This document shows positions 24,910-37,630 of a stretch of DNA of 64,000 nt, in pieces (positions within the stretch are counted from its first letter, which is position 1; the number at the start of each line of letters is the position of its first letter). The notes beneath the pieces are model-generated. The model was given only the letters and a program-made list of their open reading frames with translations. It made no database searches and was not told where the DNA came from. The position numbers and the translations under genes were made by a program. Origin of the DNA: Pseudomonas parafulva NBRC 16636 = DSM 17004 (GTDB lineage Bacteria > Pseudomonadota > Gammaproteobacteria > Pseudomonadales > Pseudomonadaceae); assembly GCF_000730645.1 (NCBI RefSeq), contig NZ_BBIU01000005.1, forward strand, positions 248,001 through 312,000, read 5' to 3'.

Positions 24910-24913
24910 GGGG

Positions 24914-26521
24914 TCACATCCGGAAAATGCCGAAACGGGTCGGTTCGATGGGGGCGTTCAAAGCCGCCGACAGCGCCAGGCCGAGTACCTCGCGGGTTTG
25001 CGCCGGGTCGATTACCCCGTCGTCCCACAGGCGGGCGCTGGAGTAGTAGGGGTGGCCCTGGTGCTCGTACTGGTCCAGGATGGGCTGTTTGAGCCTGGCT
25101 TCGTCGTCCGCCGTAAAGGCCTGGCCGCTGCGCTCGCTCTGCTCGCGCTTCACCTGCGCCAGTACCCCAGCGGCCTGTTCGGCGCCCATCACGCCAATGC
25201 GTGCGTTAGGCCACATCCACAAAAAGCGTGGGTCGTAGGCGCGGCCACACATGCCATAGTTGCCCGCCCCAAAGCTGCCGCCGATGATTACCGTGAACTT
25301 GGGCACCTGGGCACAGGCCACGGCAGTTACCAGCTTGGCACCGTGCTTGGCGATGCCGCCTTCTTCGTACTTTTTGCCCACCATGAACCCGGTGATGTTC
25401 TGCAGGAACAGCAGCGGAATGCCCCGCTGGCAGGCCAGTTCGATGAAGTGCGCGCCTTTTTGCGCAGCTTCGGCGAACAGGATGCCGTTGTTGGCCAGTA
25501 TCGCCACCGGGTAGCCGTGCAGGTGGGCGAAGCCGCAGACCAGGGTGGTACCGAACAAGGCCTTGAACTCGTCGAATACCGAGCCATCCACCAGTCGGGC
25601 GATCACTTCACGTACATCGAAGGGCTGCTTGGCATCGGCAGGCACCACCCCGTACAGCTCATCGGCCGCGTACAAGGGGGCCACGGGTGCCAGGCGCTGC
25701 AGTTTGCCCAGCTTGTGCCAGTTGAGGTTGGCCACGCTGCGGCGTGCCAGGGCCAGGGCGTGCTCGTCGTTGTCGGCGTAATGGTCGGCCACGCCGCTGG
25801 TGCGGCAATGCACGTCGGCGCCGCCCAGGTCTTCAGCACTCACCACCTCACCGGTGGCGGCCTTTACCAGCGGTGGGCCGGCGAGAAAGATGGTGGCCTG
25901 CTGGCGCACCATGATCGCTTCATCGGCCATGGCCGGCACATAGGCACCGCCTGCCGTGCAGCTGCCCATCACCACGGCGATCTGTGGGATGCCCTGGGCG
26001 CTCATGTTGGCCTGGTTGAAGAAGATACGGCCAAAGTGCTCGCGGTCGGGGAACACTTCGTCCTGGCGGGGCAGGTTGGCGCCGCCCGAGTCCACCAGGT
26101 AGATGCACGGCAGGCGGTTTTGCAGGGCGATGGTTTGCGCACGCAGGTGCTTTTTTACCGTCAGCGGGTAATACGAACCGCCTTTCACCGTGGCGTCGTT
26201 GGCCACGATCATGCATTCAACGCCTTCGACGCGGCCGATGCCGGCGATCACGCCTGCTGCCGGCACGTCCTCGCCATACACCTCATGGGCCGCCAACTGG
26301 CCGATCTCGAGAAACGGTGAACCCGGGTCCAGCAGGCGGTCGATACGGTCACGCGGCAGCAACTTGCCCCGCGACGTGTGCCGCTCCTGGGCTTTCGTGC
26401 CGCCGCCTTGGGCAACCTGGGCCAGCAGGCTGCGCAGGGCTGTTACCTGCTCGAGCATGGCCGCGGTGTTACCGGCAAACTCCGCTGAACGCGGGTTGAT
26501 CTGGGTGTTCAAGGTAGCCAT
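24914..26521 (-). CDS. liuB: 3-methylcrotonyl-CoA carboxylase beta (carboxyltransferase) subunit
   Basis: 535 residues from ATG 26521 ([20 protein letters not shown]); an in-frame ATG further upstream lies inside the 3' end of liuA and is unlikely. Both halves of the acyl-CoA carboxyltransferase fold are present: [40 protein letters not shown], and the C-terminal [20 protein letters not shown], the oxyanion/CoA-binding signature. It transfers the carboxyl group from LiuD-biotin to 3-methylcrotonyl-CoA. It starts 19 bases after liuA and ends four bases before liuC. Confidence 0.95.
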   Translation of the reverse strand: MATLNTQINPRSAEFAGNTAAMLEQVTALRSLLAQVAQGGGTKAQERHTSRGKLLPRDRIDRLLDPGSPFLEIGQLAAHEVYGEDVPAAGVIAGIGRVEGVECMIVANDATVKGGSYYPLTVKKHLRAQTIALQNRLPCIYLVDSGGANLPRQDEVFPDREHFGRIFFNQANMSAQGIPQIAVVMGSCTAGGAYVPAMADEAIMVRQQATIFLAGPPLVKAATGEVVSAEDLGGADVHCRTSGVADHYADNDEHALALARRSVANLNWHKLGKLQRLAPVAPLYAADELYGVVPADAKQPFDVREVIARLVDGSVFDEFKALFGTTLVCGFAHLHGYPVAILANNGILFAEAAQKGAHFIELACQRGIPLLFLQNITGFMVGKKYEEGGIAKHGAKLVTAVACAQVPKFTVIIGGSFGAGNYGMCGRAYDPRFLWMWPNARIGVMGAEQAAGVLAQVKREQSERSGQAFTADDEARLKQPILDQYEHQGHPYYSSARLWDDGVIDPAQTREVLGLALSAALNAPIEPTRFGIFRM

Positions 26522-26540
26522 GTACGCTCGTCCCTTATGC

Positions 26541-27704
26541 TCAGCGGGTTTCGTTGAACAGCTCGCGGCCAATCAGCATGCGGCGGATCTCGCTGGTGCC
26601 GGCGCCAATCTCGTACAGCTTGGCGTCACGCAGCAGGCGCCCGGCCGGGAACTCGTTGATGTAGCCGTTGCCGCCCAGAATCTGGATAGCTTCCAGGGCC
26701 ATTTGCGTGGCGCGCTCGGCGGTGTAAAGGATGACGCCGGCAGCGTCCTTGCGCGTGGTTTCGCCACGGTCGCAGGCCTGGGCCACGGCATACAGGTAAG
26801 CGCGGCTGGCGTTGAGCTGGGTGTACATGTCGGCGACCTTGCCCTGGATCAGCTGGAATTCGCCGATGCTCTGGCCGAACTGCTTGCGGTCGTGAATGTA
26901 GGGCACCACCAGGTCCATGCAGCTTTGCATGATGCCGGTGGGCCCGCCCGACAGCACCACGCGCTCGTAGTCCAGGCCGCTCATCAGCACCCGCACGCCA
27001 CCGTTAAGCTGCCCCAGAATGTTTTCTTCCGGCACCTGCACGTCATCGAAGAACAGCTCGCAGGTGTTGGAGCCGCGCATGCCCAGCTTGTCGAACTTGT
27101 TGCTGCGGCTAAAGCCTTTCCAGTCCCGCTCCACGATGAATGCGGTAATGCCGTGGGCGCCCTTGTCCAGGTCGGTCTTGGCGTAGATCACATAGGTGTT
27201 GGCGTCTGGGCCGTTGGTGATCCAGGTCTTGCTGCCGTTGAGCACGTAGTGGTCGCCGCGCTTGTCTGCGCGCAGTTTCATCGAGACCACGTCAGAGCCG
27301 GCGTTGGGCTCGCTCATGGCCAGGGCGCCGATGTGCTCCCCGCTCACCAGCTTGGGCAGGTACTTGGCCTTCTGTTCGGGGTTGCCGTTGCGGTTGATCT
27401 GGTTCACGCACAGGTTGGAGTGGGCGCCGTAAGACAGCGCCACCGATGCCGAGCCCCGGCTGATTTCTTCCATTGCAACCACATGGGCCAGGTAACCCAG
27501 GCCGGATCCGCCGTACGCTTCGGGCACGGTGATGCCCAGCAGGCCCATGTCGCCGAACTTGCGCCACATGTCAGCCGGGAACAGGTTGTCGTGGTCGATC
27601 TGGGCGGCGCGCGGTGCCAGCTCTGCGGCGACAAAGGTGCTGACCTGGTCGCGGAGCATGTCGATGGTTTCGCCCAGGGCGAAGTTCAGGGTGGGGTAAT
27701 GCAT
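26541..27704 (-). CDS. liuA: Isovaleryl-CoA dehydrogenase
   Basis: An FAD-dependent acyl-CoA dehydrogenase of 387 residues, oxidising isovaleryl-CoA to 3-methylcrotonyl-CoA and passing electrons to ETF. The start is ATG 27704 ([26 protein letters not shown] upstream) rather than 27767, which would run over the promoter region. Seen: [38 protein letters not shown] (FAD/substrate), and [17 protein letters not shown] through [20 protein letters not shown] near the C-terminus, with Glu in the position expected for the isovaleryl type. First gene of liuABCD, downstream of two LiuR-like palindromes. Confidence 0.95.
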   Translation of the reverse strand: MHYPTLNFALGETIDMLRDQVSTFVAAELAPRAAQIDHDNLFPADMWRKFGDMGLLGITVPEAYGGSGLGYLAHVVAMEEISRGSASVALSYGAHSNLCVNQINRNGNPEQKAKYLPKLVSGEHIGALAMSEPNAGSDVVSMKLRADKRGDHYVLNGSKTWITNGPDANTYVIYAKTDLDKGAHGITAFIVERDWKGFSRSNKFDKLGMRGSNTCELFFDDVQVPEENILGQLNGGVRVLMSGLDYERVVLSGGPTGIMQSCMDLVVPYIHDRKQFGQSIGEFQLIQGKVADMYTQLNASRAYLYAVAQACDRGETTRKDAAGVILYTAERATQMALEAIQILGGNGYINEFPAGRLLRDAKLYEIGAGTSEIRRMLIGRELFNETR

Positions 27705-27768
27705 GCTGGGGCACCTTCTTGTTCTTGAATGAGGGTTTGACTGTTGCAGCCCAGGTGGCTGTTTCACC

Positions 27769-27784
27769 TTTACGTTAACGTAAA
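27769..27784. promoter_or_regulatory. LiuR-like operator 1
   Basis: TTTACGTTAACGTAAA, a perfect 16-base palindrome about 65 bases upstream of liuA. It resembles the MerR-family LiuR motif known from proteobacterial branched-chain degradation operons. The liuR gene itself is not in this window. Confidence 0.8.
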
Positions 27785-27818
27785 CCTGGTAATGTTGGCT
27801 GTCAATGCGTGAGTGACC

Positions 27819-27834
27819 TTTACGTTAACGTAAA
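27819..27834. promoter_or_regulatory. LiuR-like operator 2
   Basis: A second identical TTTACGTTAACGTAAA, 50 bases from the first and about 64 bases upstream of the divergent acyl-CoA synthetase gene. Each divergent gene therefore has a site at a nearly equal distance, implying co-regulation. Confidence 0.8.
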
Positions 27835-27897
27835 TCTGCGCCACAGTATCGGCGTCTTCATCCGCCGTGCCCAGAACAACCACAAGAAGGGACACCC

Positions 27898-29580
27898 ATG
27901 AACCAACCCAGCTACACCCGTGGTCGCCAGGATCGCCCGCTGCTGACCCACACCATCGGCCAGGCCTTCGATGCCACGGTCGCCCGCTGCGCTAGCCGGG
28001 AGGCGCTGGTCTCGCGTCACCAGGGGCTGCGTTACACCTGGCAGCAACTGGCCGAGCAAGTCGACATACACGCACGGGCCCTGATGGCGCTGGGCGTGGC
28101 TACCGGCGACCGCGTCGGCATCTGGTCACCCAACTGTGCGCAGTGGTACATCCTGCAAGTGGCCACTGCCAAGGTCGGGGCCATTCTGGTCAACGTCAAC
28201 CCGGCTTACCGGGTGGCGGAACTTGAATACGTGCTGCGCCAATCCGGCTGCCGCTGGTTGGTGTGTGCCGATGCGTTCAAAACCTCGGACTACCACGCCA
28301 TGGTGCAGGCACTGGCGCCGGAGTTGGCCAATGCCCCTATGGGCCAGCTGGCCTGCGAGCGTTTGCCGGAGCTGCGTGGGGTGGTAAGCCTGGCCAGCAA
28401 CCCGCCAGCAGGCTTCCTGCCTTGGCATGCCTTGGCCGATTGGTCGCAGCAGGTCACCGCCCAGGCGTATACGACGCGCCAGCAAAGCCTGCAATTCGAC
28501 CAGCCGGTGAATATCCAGTACACCTCTGGCACCACCGGGGCACCCAAGGGCGCCACGCTCAGCCATTACAACATCCTGAACAACGGTTTCATGGTCGGCG
28601 AAAGCCTGGGCCTGACCGAACAGGACCGCATGGTGATCCCGGTGCCGCTGTACCACTGTTTCGGCATGGTCATGGGCAACCTGGGTTGCATCACCCATGG
28701 CAGCACCATGGTCTACCCCGGCGATGCCTTCGATGCCGAGCTTACCCTGCGCGCCGTGGCCGAAGAGCAGGGCACCATCCTGTACGGCGTACCCACCATG
28801 TTCATCGCCATGCTCGACCACCCGGCCCGCCCAGGCATGGACCTGTCCAGCCTGCGCAGCGGCATCATGGCCGGCGCCACCTGCCCGATCGAGGTGATGC
28901 GCCGGGTGATCGACCAGATGCACATGGGGGAGGTGCAGATTGCCTACGGCATGACCGAAACCAGCCCGGTGTCCCTGCAGACCAGCCCGGACGATGAACT
29001 GGAACTGCGCGTGACAACCGTTGGCCGCACCCAGCCGCAGCTGGAAAACAAGCTGATAGACGCAGAAGGCTGTGTGGTGCCCCGTGGCGAAATCGGCGAG
29101 CTGTGCACCCGCGGCTACAGCGTGATGCTGGGCTATTGGGAAAACCCCCAGGCCACGGCAGATGCCATCGACGCGGCCGGCTGGATGCATTCGGGCGACC
29201 TGGCGGTGATGGACGAGGCGGGGTATGTGCGCATCGTTGGGCGCAATAAGGACATGATCATTCGCGGGGGCGAAAACATCTACCCGCGTGAACTGGAAGA
29301 GTTCTTCTACACCCACCCGGCCGTGGCCGACGCGCAGGTCATCGGCATCCCCTGCAGCCGTTACGGCGAAGAAATTGTGGCGTGGATCAAGCTGCACCCG
29401 GGGCACAGCGCGACGGCGCAAGAGCTGCAAAGCTGGTGCAAGGCGCACATTGCGCACTACAAGGTGCCGCGCCATATCCGCTTTGTGGAGGAATACCCAA
29501 TGACGGTGACGGGTAAGGTGCAGAAGTTCAAGATGCGAGAGATCAGCGTGGCCGAGATAGGGGGCGGCCCCAAAGCGTAG
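27898..29580 (+). CDS. AMP-binding acyl-CoA synthetase linked to the liu regulon
   Basis: A 560-residue ANL-family enzyme. Seen: the P-loop-like core [18 protein letters not shown] (about 203-220), YGMTETSP (about 350), the hinge and [18 protein letters not shown] (about 455-473), and the C-terminal catalytic Lys in [13 protein letters not shown]. It forms an acyl-adenylate and then the CoA thioester. The class is close to medium-chain or isovalerate-type acyl-CoA synthetases. Being divergent from liuA and sharing its operators suggests a branched short-chain acid such as isovalerate or a terpenoid acid as substrate (inference). Confidence 0.88.
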   Translation: MNQPSYTRGRQDRPLLTHTIGQAFDATVARCASREALVSRHQGLRYTWQQLAEQVDIHARALMALGVATGDRVGIWSPNCAQWYILQVATAKVGAILVNVNPAYRVAELEYVLRQSGCRWLVCADAFKTSDYHAMVQALAPELANAPMGQLACERLPELRGVVSLASNPPAGFLPWHALADWSQQVTAQAYTTRQQSLQFDQPVNIQYTSGTTGAPKGATLSHYNILNNGFMVGESLGLTEQDRMVIPVPLYHCFGMVMGNLGCITHGSTMVYPGDAFDAELTLRAVAEEQGTILYGVPTMFIAMLDHPARPGMDLSSLRSGIMAGATCPIEVMRRVIDQMHMGEVQIAYGMTETSPVSLQTSPDDELELRVTTVGRTQPQLENKLIDAEGCVVPRGEIGELCTRGYSVMLGYWENPQATADAIDAAGWMHSGDLAVMDEAGYVRIVGRNKDMIIRGGENIYPRELEEFFYTHPAVADAQVIGIPCSRYGEEIVAWIKLHPGHSATAQELQSWCKAHIAHYKVPRHIRFVEEYPMTVTGKVQKFKMREISVAEIGGGPKA

Positions 29581-29585
29581 GAGTG

Positions 29586-29630
29586 GCTGCTGGGCCCCGG
29601 CGCGGCAATCGCGCTTGTGGGGCCCGCAGC
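29586..29630. terminator. GC-rich hairpin in the convergent region after the acyl-CoA synthetase
   Basis: GCTGCTGGGCCCC (29586-29598) pairs with GGGGCCCGCAGC (29619-29630) with one bulge. There is no T-run. It lies between the convergent acyl-CoA synthetase and the 53-residue protein gene, so it may slow both transcripts. Confidence 0.5.
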
Positions 29631-29652
29631 ATGTAACAATTCTGGGCTAGCC

Positions 29653-29814
29653 TTAAACCTTCATTGGCGGTTCCGGGTCGGGCGGGTCGCCTACGGTTGG
29701 TGGCTCGGTCGGTTTGATCGGTAGGTCGTCAGGGTCTTCTTCAGGTACGGGCGGTGGAAGCGTCGGGTCGTCTATATTCGGGTCCGGAGTTTCCGGTGGC
29801 GTTGGAATGCTCAT
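29653..29814 (-). CDS. Small proline/aspartate-rich acidic protein
   Basis: 53 codons from ATG 29814 to TAA 29653-29655, with GAGG about eight bases upstream. The protein opens MSIPTPPETPDPN, continues with repeated Pro-Pro, Asp-Pro and Glu-Pro pairs (IDDPTLPPPVPEEDPDD; PTEPPTVGDPPDPEPP) and ends Met-Lys-Val. Nearly 40 percent is proline and about a quarter acidic, so it should be disordered. No signal peptide or membrane helix is seen. It is upstream of and divergent from glgE. The frame is clean and has a real ribosome-binding site, which favours a true gene; the function is unknown. Confidence 0.6.
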   Translation of the reverse strand: MSIPTPPETPDPNIDDPTLPPPVPEEDPDDLPIKPTEPPTVGDPPDPEPPMKV

Positions 29815-29953
29815 GGCCTACCTCGCATGGGTGAACGAACACGTGCTGCCTATTACGACCACTGGCACCTGGCATCGGCTCACTTTTTTTGAACCCCGAC
29901 GCCTGCCCCGGCTCTGAACCCTTACCGCCAACAGCCCAGGGGAGCAAGGCCTG

Positions 29954-31969
29954 ATGTCTTTGAATGAGCCCTTCGAAAGCGTGTCCACGGCCGATCAACC
30001 ACACGACCAGGGCATCAGCTTGTCCCAGGCGTTGATGGCCCCGCGTATCGCCATCGAGGCGACCCAGCCGGTGCTTGATGGCGGCGCATTTGCCGCCAAG
30101 GCCATCAGCAACCAGCCCGTTGCGGTCAGCAGCAAGGTGTTCACTGACGGCCACGACCGCATGGCGGTGGTGCTGAACTGGCGCCAGGCAGGCAGCCGAC
30201 GCATCCACAGCGTGCCCATGACATCCCCTGGCAACGACCTGTGGCTGGCAGAATTCACCCCCACTGAAATCGGCCCGCATGTGTTCACCATCGAGGCCTG
30301 GATAGACCCGTACGCCACCTTTTGCTACGACCTCGAGAAAAAATTCAATGCAGCTGTCGGCATCAAGCTGGAGCTTGAAGAGGGCAGGTTACTGCTGGGC
30401 AAAGGCATCGAGCTGAGCACGGGTGCGCTGCGCGAGCAGTTGCAAGCGTTGCAGGGCCGGTTGCCAGGGTTGCCGGAGGACGAACAGGTGGCACTGCTGC
30501 TGGGTGACGAGGCCACCCAGCTGATGGCCGCTGCCGAGCACCGCAGCTACCTCACCCGCAGCTGTGAATACCCGCTGGACGTGGACCGCCCGGCAGCGCA
30601 GTTCGCCAGCTGGTATGAGCTGTTCCCGCGGTCGATCACCGACGACCCGGAGCGCCACGGCACGTTCGACGATGTGCATCAGCGGTTGCCGATGATCCGC
30701 GACATGGGCTTCGATGTGCTGTATTTCCCGCCCATTCACCCCATCGGCAAACAGCACCGCAAAGGTCGTAACAACTCGCTGCAAGCGCTGCCCGGCGACC
30801 CTGGCAGCCCGTATGCCATTGGCAGCCCGGACGGTGGCCACGAGGCTATCCACCCGCAACTGGGTACCCGTGAAGACTTCCGCAGGCTGGTTTCGGCGGC
30901 TGCCCAGCACGGCCTGGAAATCGCCCTGGACTTTGCCATCCAGTGCTCCCAGGACCACCCGTGGCTCACCCAACATCCCGGCTGGTTCAGCTGGCGCCCC
31001 GACGGCACCATCCGCTATGCGGAAAACCCTCCGAAGAAATACCAGGATATCGTCAACGTCGACTTCTACGCGCCCGACGCCGTGCCTGGCCTTTGGACGG
31101 CGTTGCGCGATGTAATCATCGGCTGGGTGGAAGAGGGCGTGAAAACCTTCCGCGTCGATAACCCCCACACCAAGCCCCTGCCGTTCTGGCAGTGGCTGAT
31201 CGCCGATGTGCGGCGACAATACCCGGACGTGCTGTTCCTGGCCGAAGCGTTCACCAAGCCGGCCATGATGGCGCGGCTGGGCAAGGTGGGGTATGCCCAG
31301 AGCTACACCTATTTCACCTGGCGCAACACCAAGGAAGAACTGCGCGAATACTTCGAAGAGCTCAACCAGCCGCCATGGAGCCAGTGCTACCGGCCCAACT
31401 TCTTCGTCAATACGCCGGACATCAACCCGTTTTTCCTGCAGCAGAACGGCAGGGCGGGGTTCCTTATCCGCGCAGCGTTGGCGACCATGGGCTCGGGGCT
31501 GTGGGGCATGTATTCGGGTTTTGAGCTGTGCGAAGCTGCCGGCTTGCCAGGCAAGGAGGAATACCTGGATTCCGAGAAGTACCAGATTCGCCCGCGGGAC
31601 TTCAGCCAGCCTGGCAATATCATCCCGGAAATCGCCCGGCTGAACCGCATTCGCCGGCAGAACCCGGCGTTGCAAACCCACCTGGGTGTGGCGTTCTTCA
31701 ATTGCTGGAACGACAACATCCTGTACTTCGCCAAGCGCACACCCCAGCGCGACAACTATATTCTGGTCGCCATCAGCCTGGACCCGCACAACGTCCAGGA
31801 GGCGCATTTCGAGCTGCCACTTTGGGAGCTGGGCCTGGGCGACGATGCAGAAACCCACGGCGAAGACCTGATGAATGGCCACCGCTGGTCGTGGTACGGC
31901 AAAACCCAGTGGATGCGCATCGACCCTTCGCATCAGCCGTTCGGTATCTGGCGCATCAGCAAAGCCTGA
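29954..31969 (+). CDS. glgE: Alpha-1,4-glucan:maltose-1-phosphate maltosyltransferase
   Basis: GlgE extends alpha-1,4-glucan by two glucose units from maltose-1-phosphate. The 671-residue protein has an N-terminal beta-rich domain (including FTDGHDRMAVVLNWRQAG) and a GH13 barrel with SWYELFPRSITDDPERHGTF, DVLYFPPIHPIGKQHRKGRN, the nucleophile Asp near 402 (FRVDNPHTKPLPFW) and the acid/base Glu near 431 (LAEAFTKPAMM). Those motifs distinguish GlgE from ordinary amylases. The start is ATG 29954 after GGGGAGCAAGG. It heads the operon with treS/pep2 (19-base gap) and glgB. Confidence 0.96.
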   Translation: MSLNEPFESVSTADQPHDQGISLSQALMAPRIAIEATQPVLDGGAFAAKAISNQPVAVSSKVFTDGHDRMAVVLNWRQAGSRRIHSVPMTSPGNDLWLAEFTPTEIGPHVFTIEAWIDPYATFCYDLEKKFNAAVGIKLELEEGRLLLGKGIELSTGALREQLQALQGRLPGLPEDEQVALLLGDEATQLMAAAEHRSYLTRSCEYPLDVDRPAAQFASWYELFPRSITDDPERHGTFDDVHQRLPMIRDMGFDVLYFPPIHPIGKQHRKGRNNSLQALPGDPGSPYAIGSPDGGHEAIHPQLGTREDFRRLVSAAAQHGLEIALDFAIQCSQDHPWLTQHPGWFSWRPDGTIRYAENPPKKYQDIVNVDFYAPDAVPGLWTALRDVIIGWVEEGVKTFRVDNPHTKPLPFWQWLIADVRRQYPDVLFLAEAFTKPAMMARLGKVGYAQSYTYFTWRNTKEELREYFEELNQPPWSQCYRPNFFVNTPDINPFFLQQNGRAGFLIRAALATMGSGLWGMYSGFELCEAAGLPGKEEYLDSEKYQIRPRDFSQPGNIIPEIARLNRIRRQNPALQTHLGVAFFNCWNDNILYFAKRTPQRDNYILVAISLDPHNVQEAHFELPLWELGLGDDAETHGEDLMNGHRWSWYGKTQWMRIDPSHQPFGIWRISKA

Positions 31970-31988
31970 TCAGGGACAGGAGCCGCAC

Positions 31989-35305
<3,317 letters not shown>

Positions 35306-35309
<4 letters not shown>

Positions 35310-37519
35310 ACGTTTCAACGCGTGATAACGGTGGCCTTCGGCAACGGGACCTGGATGCCCTTGCTCGCGCCGAGCACGCCGACCCTTTTGCGGTACTTGG
35401 GCCTCACGGCGATGCACAAGGCGGGCTGACCGTGCGGGCCTACCTGCCCGACGCGCTCAGCGCCCGTGTGGTGGCGCGCGAGGGCGGCCAGGTGCTGGCC
35501 GAAATGGTGCAAGGTTCGCTGCCTGGCCTGTTCACCGCGCACCTCGAAAAGGCACAGCCCTACCAGTTGCAGATCGGCTGGGCCGGCGGCGAGCAGGTCA
35601 CTGAAGACCCCTACAGCTTTGGCCCGCAACTGGGCGAGATGGATTTGCACCTGTTCGCCGAGGGCAACCACCGCGACCTCGCCGGGCGCTTCGGTGCCCA
35701 GCCCACCCAGGTGGACGGGGTAGACGGCGTCAACTTCTCGGTGTGGGCGCCCAATGCCCGGCGTGTGTCCGTGGTGGGCGACTTCAATAACTGGGACGGG
35801 CGCCGCCACCTGATGCGGCTGCGTCACGAGGCCGGCGTGTGGGAGTTGTTCATCCCGCGCCTGGGTGTGGGCGAAACGTACAAGTTCGAAGTGTTGGGCA
35901 AGGGCGGCATCCTGCCGCTCAAGGCCGACCCGCTGGCGCGCGCCACGCAATTGCCACCGAGCACGGCGTCCAAGGTGGCAGGGCCGTTGGGCCATGCGTG
36001 GGGCGACCAGCAGTGGATGGACGAGCGCGCCCAGCGCCATGCCTACAGCGCGCCGCTGTCCATCTATGAACTGCACCCCGGTTCATGGCGCTGCGAGATG
36101 AACGAGGCGGGTGAGGTAGGCCGCTACTACAACTGGCGCGAGCTGGCCGACCGCCTGGTGCCCTATGTGCAGCAGTTGGGTTTTACCCACATCGAGCTGC
36201 TGCCGATCATGGAACACCCGTTTGGCGGGTCCTGGGGCTATCAGCCGCTGTCCATGTTCGCGCCCACCTCCCGGTATGGCACGGCTGAAGATTTTGCCGC
36301 GTTCATCGATGCCTGCCACCAGGCCAGCATCGGCGTGATTCTGGATTGGGTGCCTGCGCATTTCCCCACCGACGAACATGGCTTGGCCCGCTTCGATGGC
36401 ACGGCGCTGTACGAGTACGACAACCCGCTGGAAGGCTACCACCAGGACTGGAACACCCTCATCTACAACCTGGGGCGCAACGAAGTGCGCGGCTTCATGA
36501 TGGCGTCGGCCTTGCATTGGCTGAAGCACTTCCATATCGACGGCCTGCGGGTGGATGCCGTGGCGTCGATGCTGTACCGCGACTATTCGCGCAAGGCGGG
36601 GGAGTGGGTGCCCAACCGTCATGGCGGGCGTGAGAACCTGGAGGCCATCGACTTCATCCGCCACCTCAATGGTGTGGCGGCCCATGAAGCGCCCGGCGCG
36701 TTGATCATCGCCGAAGAATCCACTGCCTGGCCTGGGGTTAGCCAGCCGATCGAACAAGGCGGCTTGGGCTTCGGTTACAAGTGGAACATGGGCTGGATGC
36801 ATGACACGTTGCATTACATCCAGAACGACCCGGTCCACCGCGCCCACCACCACAACGAAATGAGCTTCGGGTTGGTGTATGCCTATTCCGAGCATTTTGT
36901 GCTGCCGATCTCCCATGACGAAGTGGTGCACGGCAAGCGGTCGCTGATCGACAAGATGCCGGGTGACCGTTGGCAGAAGTTCGCCAACCTGCGCGCCTAC
37001 CTGACCTACATGTGGGTACACCCGGGCAAGAAGCTGCTGTTCATGGGCTGTGAGTTTGGCCAGTGGCGGGAGTGGAACCACGATGCCGAGCTGGACTGGT
37101 ACCTGCTGCAGTACCCGGAGCACCAGGGGGTGCAGCGCCTTGTCAGCGACCTTAACCGCCTGTACCGCGAGGTGCCGGCGCTGCACGAGCAGGATTGCCA
37201 GCCGCAGGGCTTCCAGTGGTTGATCGGTGATGACGCGCAGAACAGCGTGTTTGCCTGGTTACGCTGGAGCAGTGACGGGGAGCCCGTGTTGGTGGTAGCC
37301 AACTTCACGCCAGTGCCGCGTGAGGGTTACCGCGTTGGCGTGCCGTTCGGCGAGCGTTGGCAGGAGCTGTTGAACAGTGATGCCGAGACCTATGCGGGTT
37401 CGAACATAGGCAACATGGGGGCGGTGGAGAGTGTAGAAACGCCTAGCCACGGGCAACCCCTGTCGCTGGCGCTGAACTTGCCGCCATTGGGGGTGTTGAT
37501 CATGAGGCCTGCTCGGTAG
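35306..37519 (+). CDS. glgB: 1,4-alpha-glucan branching enzyme
   Basis: A 737-residue GlgB introducing alpha-1,6 branches. Domains: N1/CBM48 modules ([35 protein letters not shown]), GH13 barrel with [27 protein letters not shown], nucleophile Asp near 417 ([18 protein letters not shown]), acid/base Glu near 470 ([13 protein letters not shown]) and the third Asp in [12 protein letters not shown], then a C-terminal beta domain. The start ATG overlaps the treS/pep2 stop (ATGA). It is the last gene of the glgE operon; a long hairpin follows. Confidence 0.97.
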
Positions 37520-37554
37520 GTGCAGGTTATTCAGGTTTGGGCCGGGAGGTGATA

Positions 37555-37604
37555 GCCGTGGCGTATGCGGCGCTTGGTTTCCCAAGCACCGCATCCGCCA
37601 CGGC
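37555..37604. terminator. Long hairpin between convergent glgB and glgX
   Basis: Outer stem GCCGTGGCG (37555-37563) / CGCCACGGC (37596-37604), with continued pairing inside (GCGG...GCTTGG against CCAAGC...CCGC). No clear T-run. A likely shared transcription barrier in the 111-base convergent gap. Confidence 0.6.
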
Positions 37605-37630
37605 GAACCCCCCCCAGCCGCGACCAGGCC

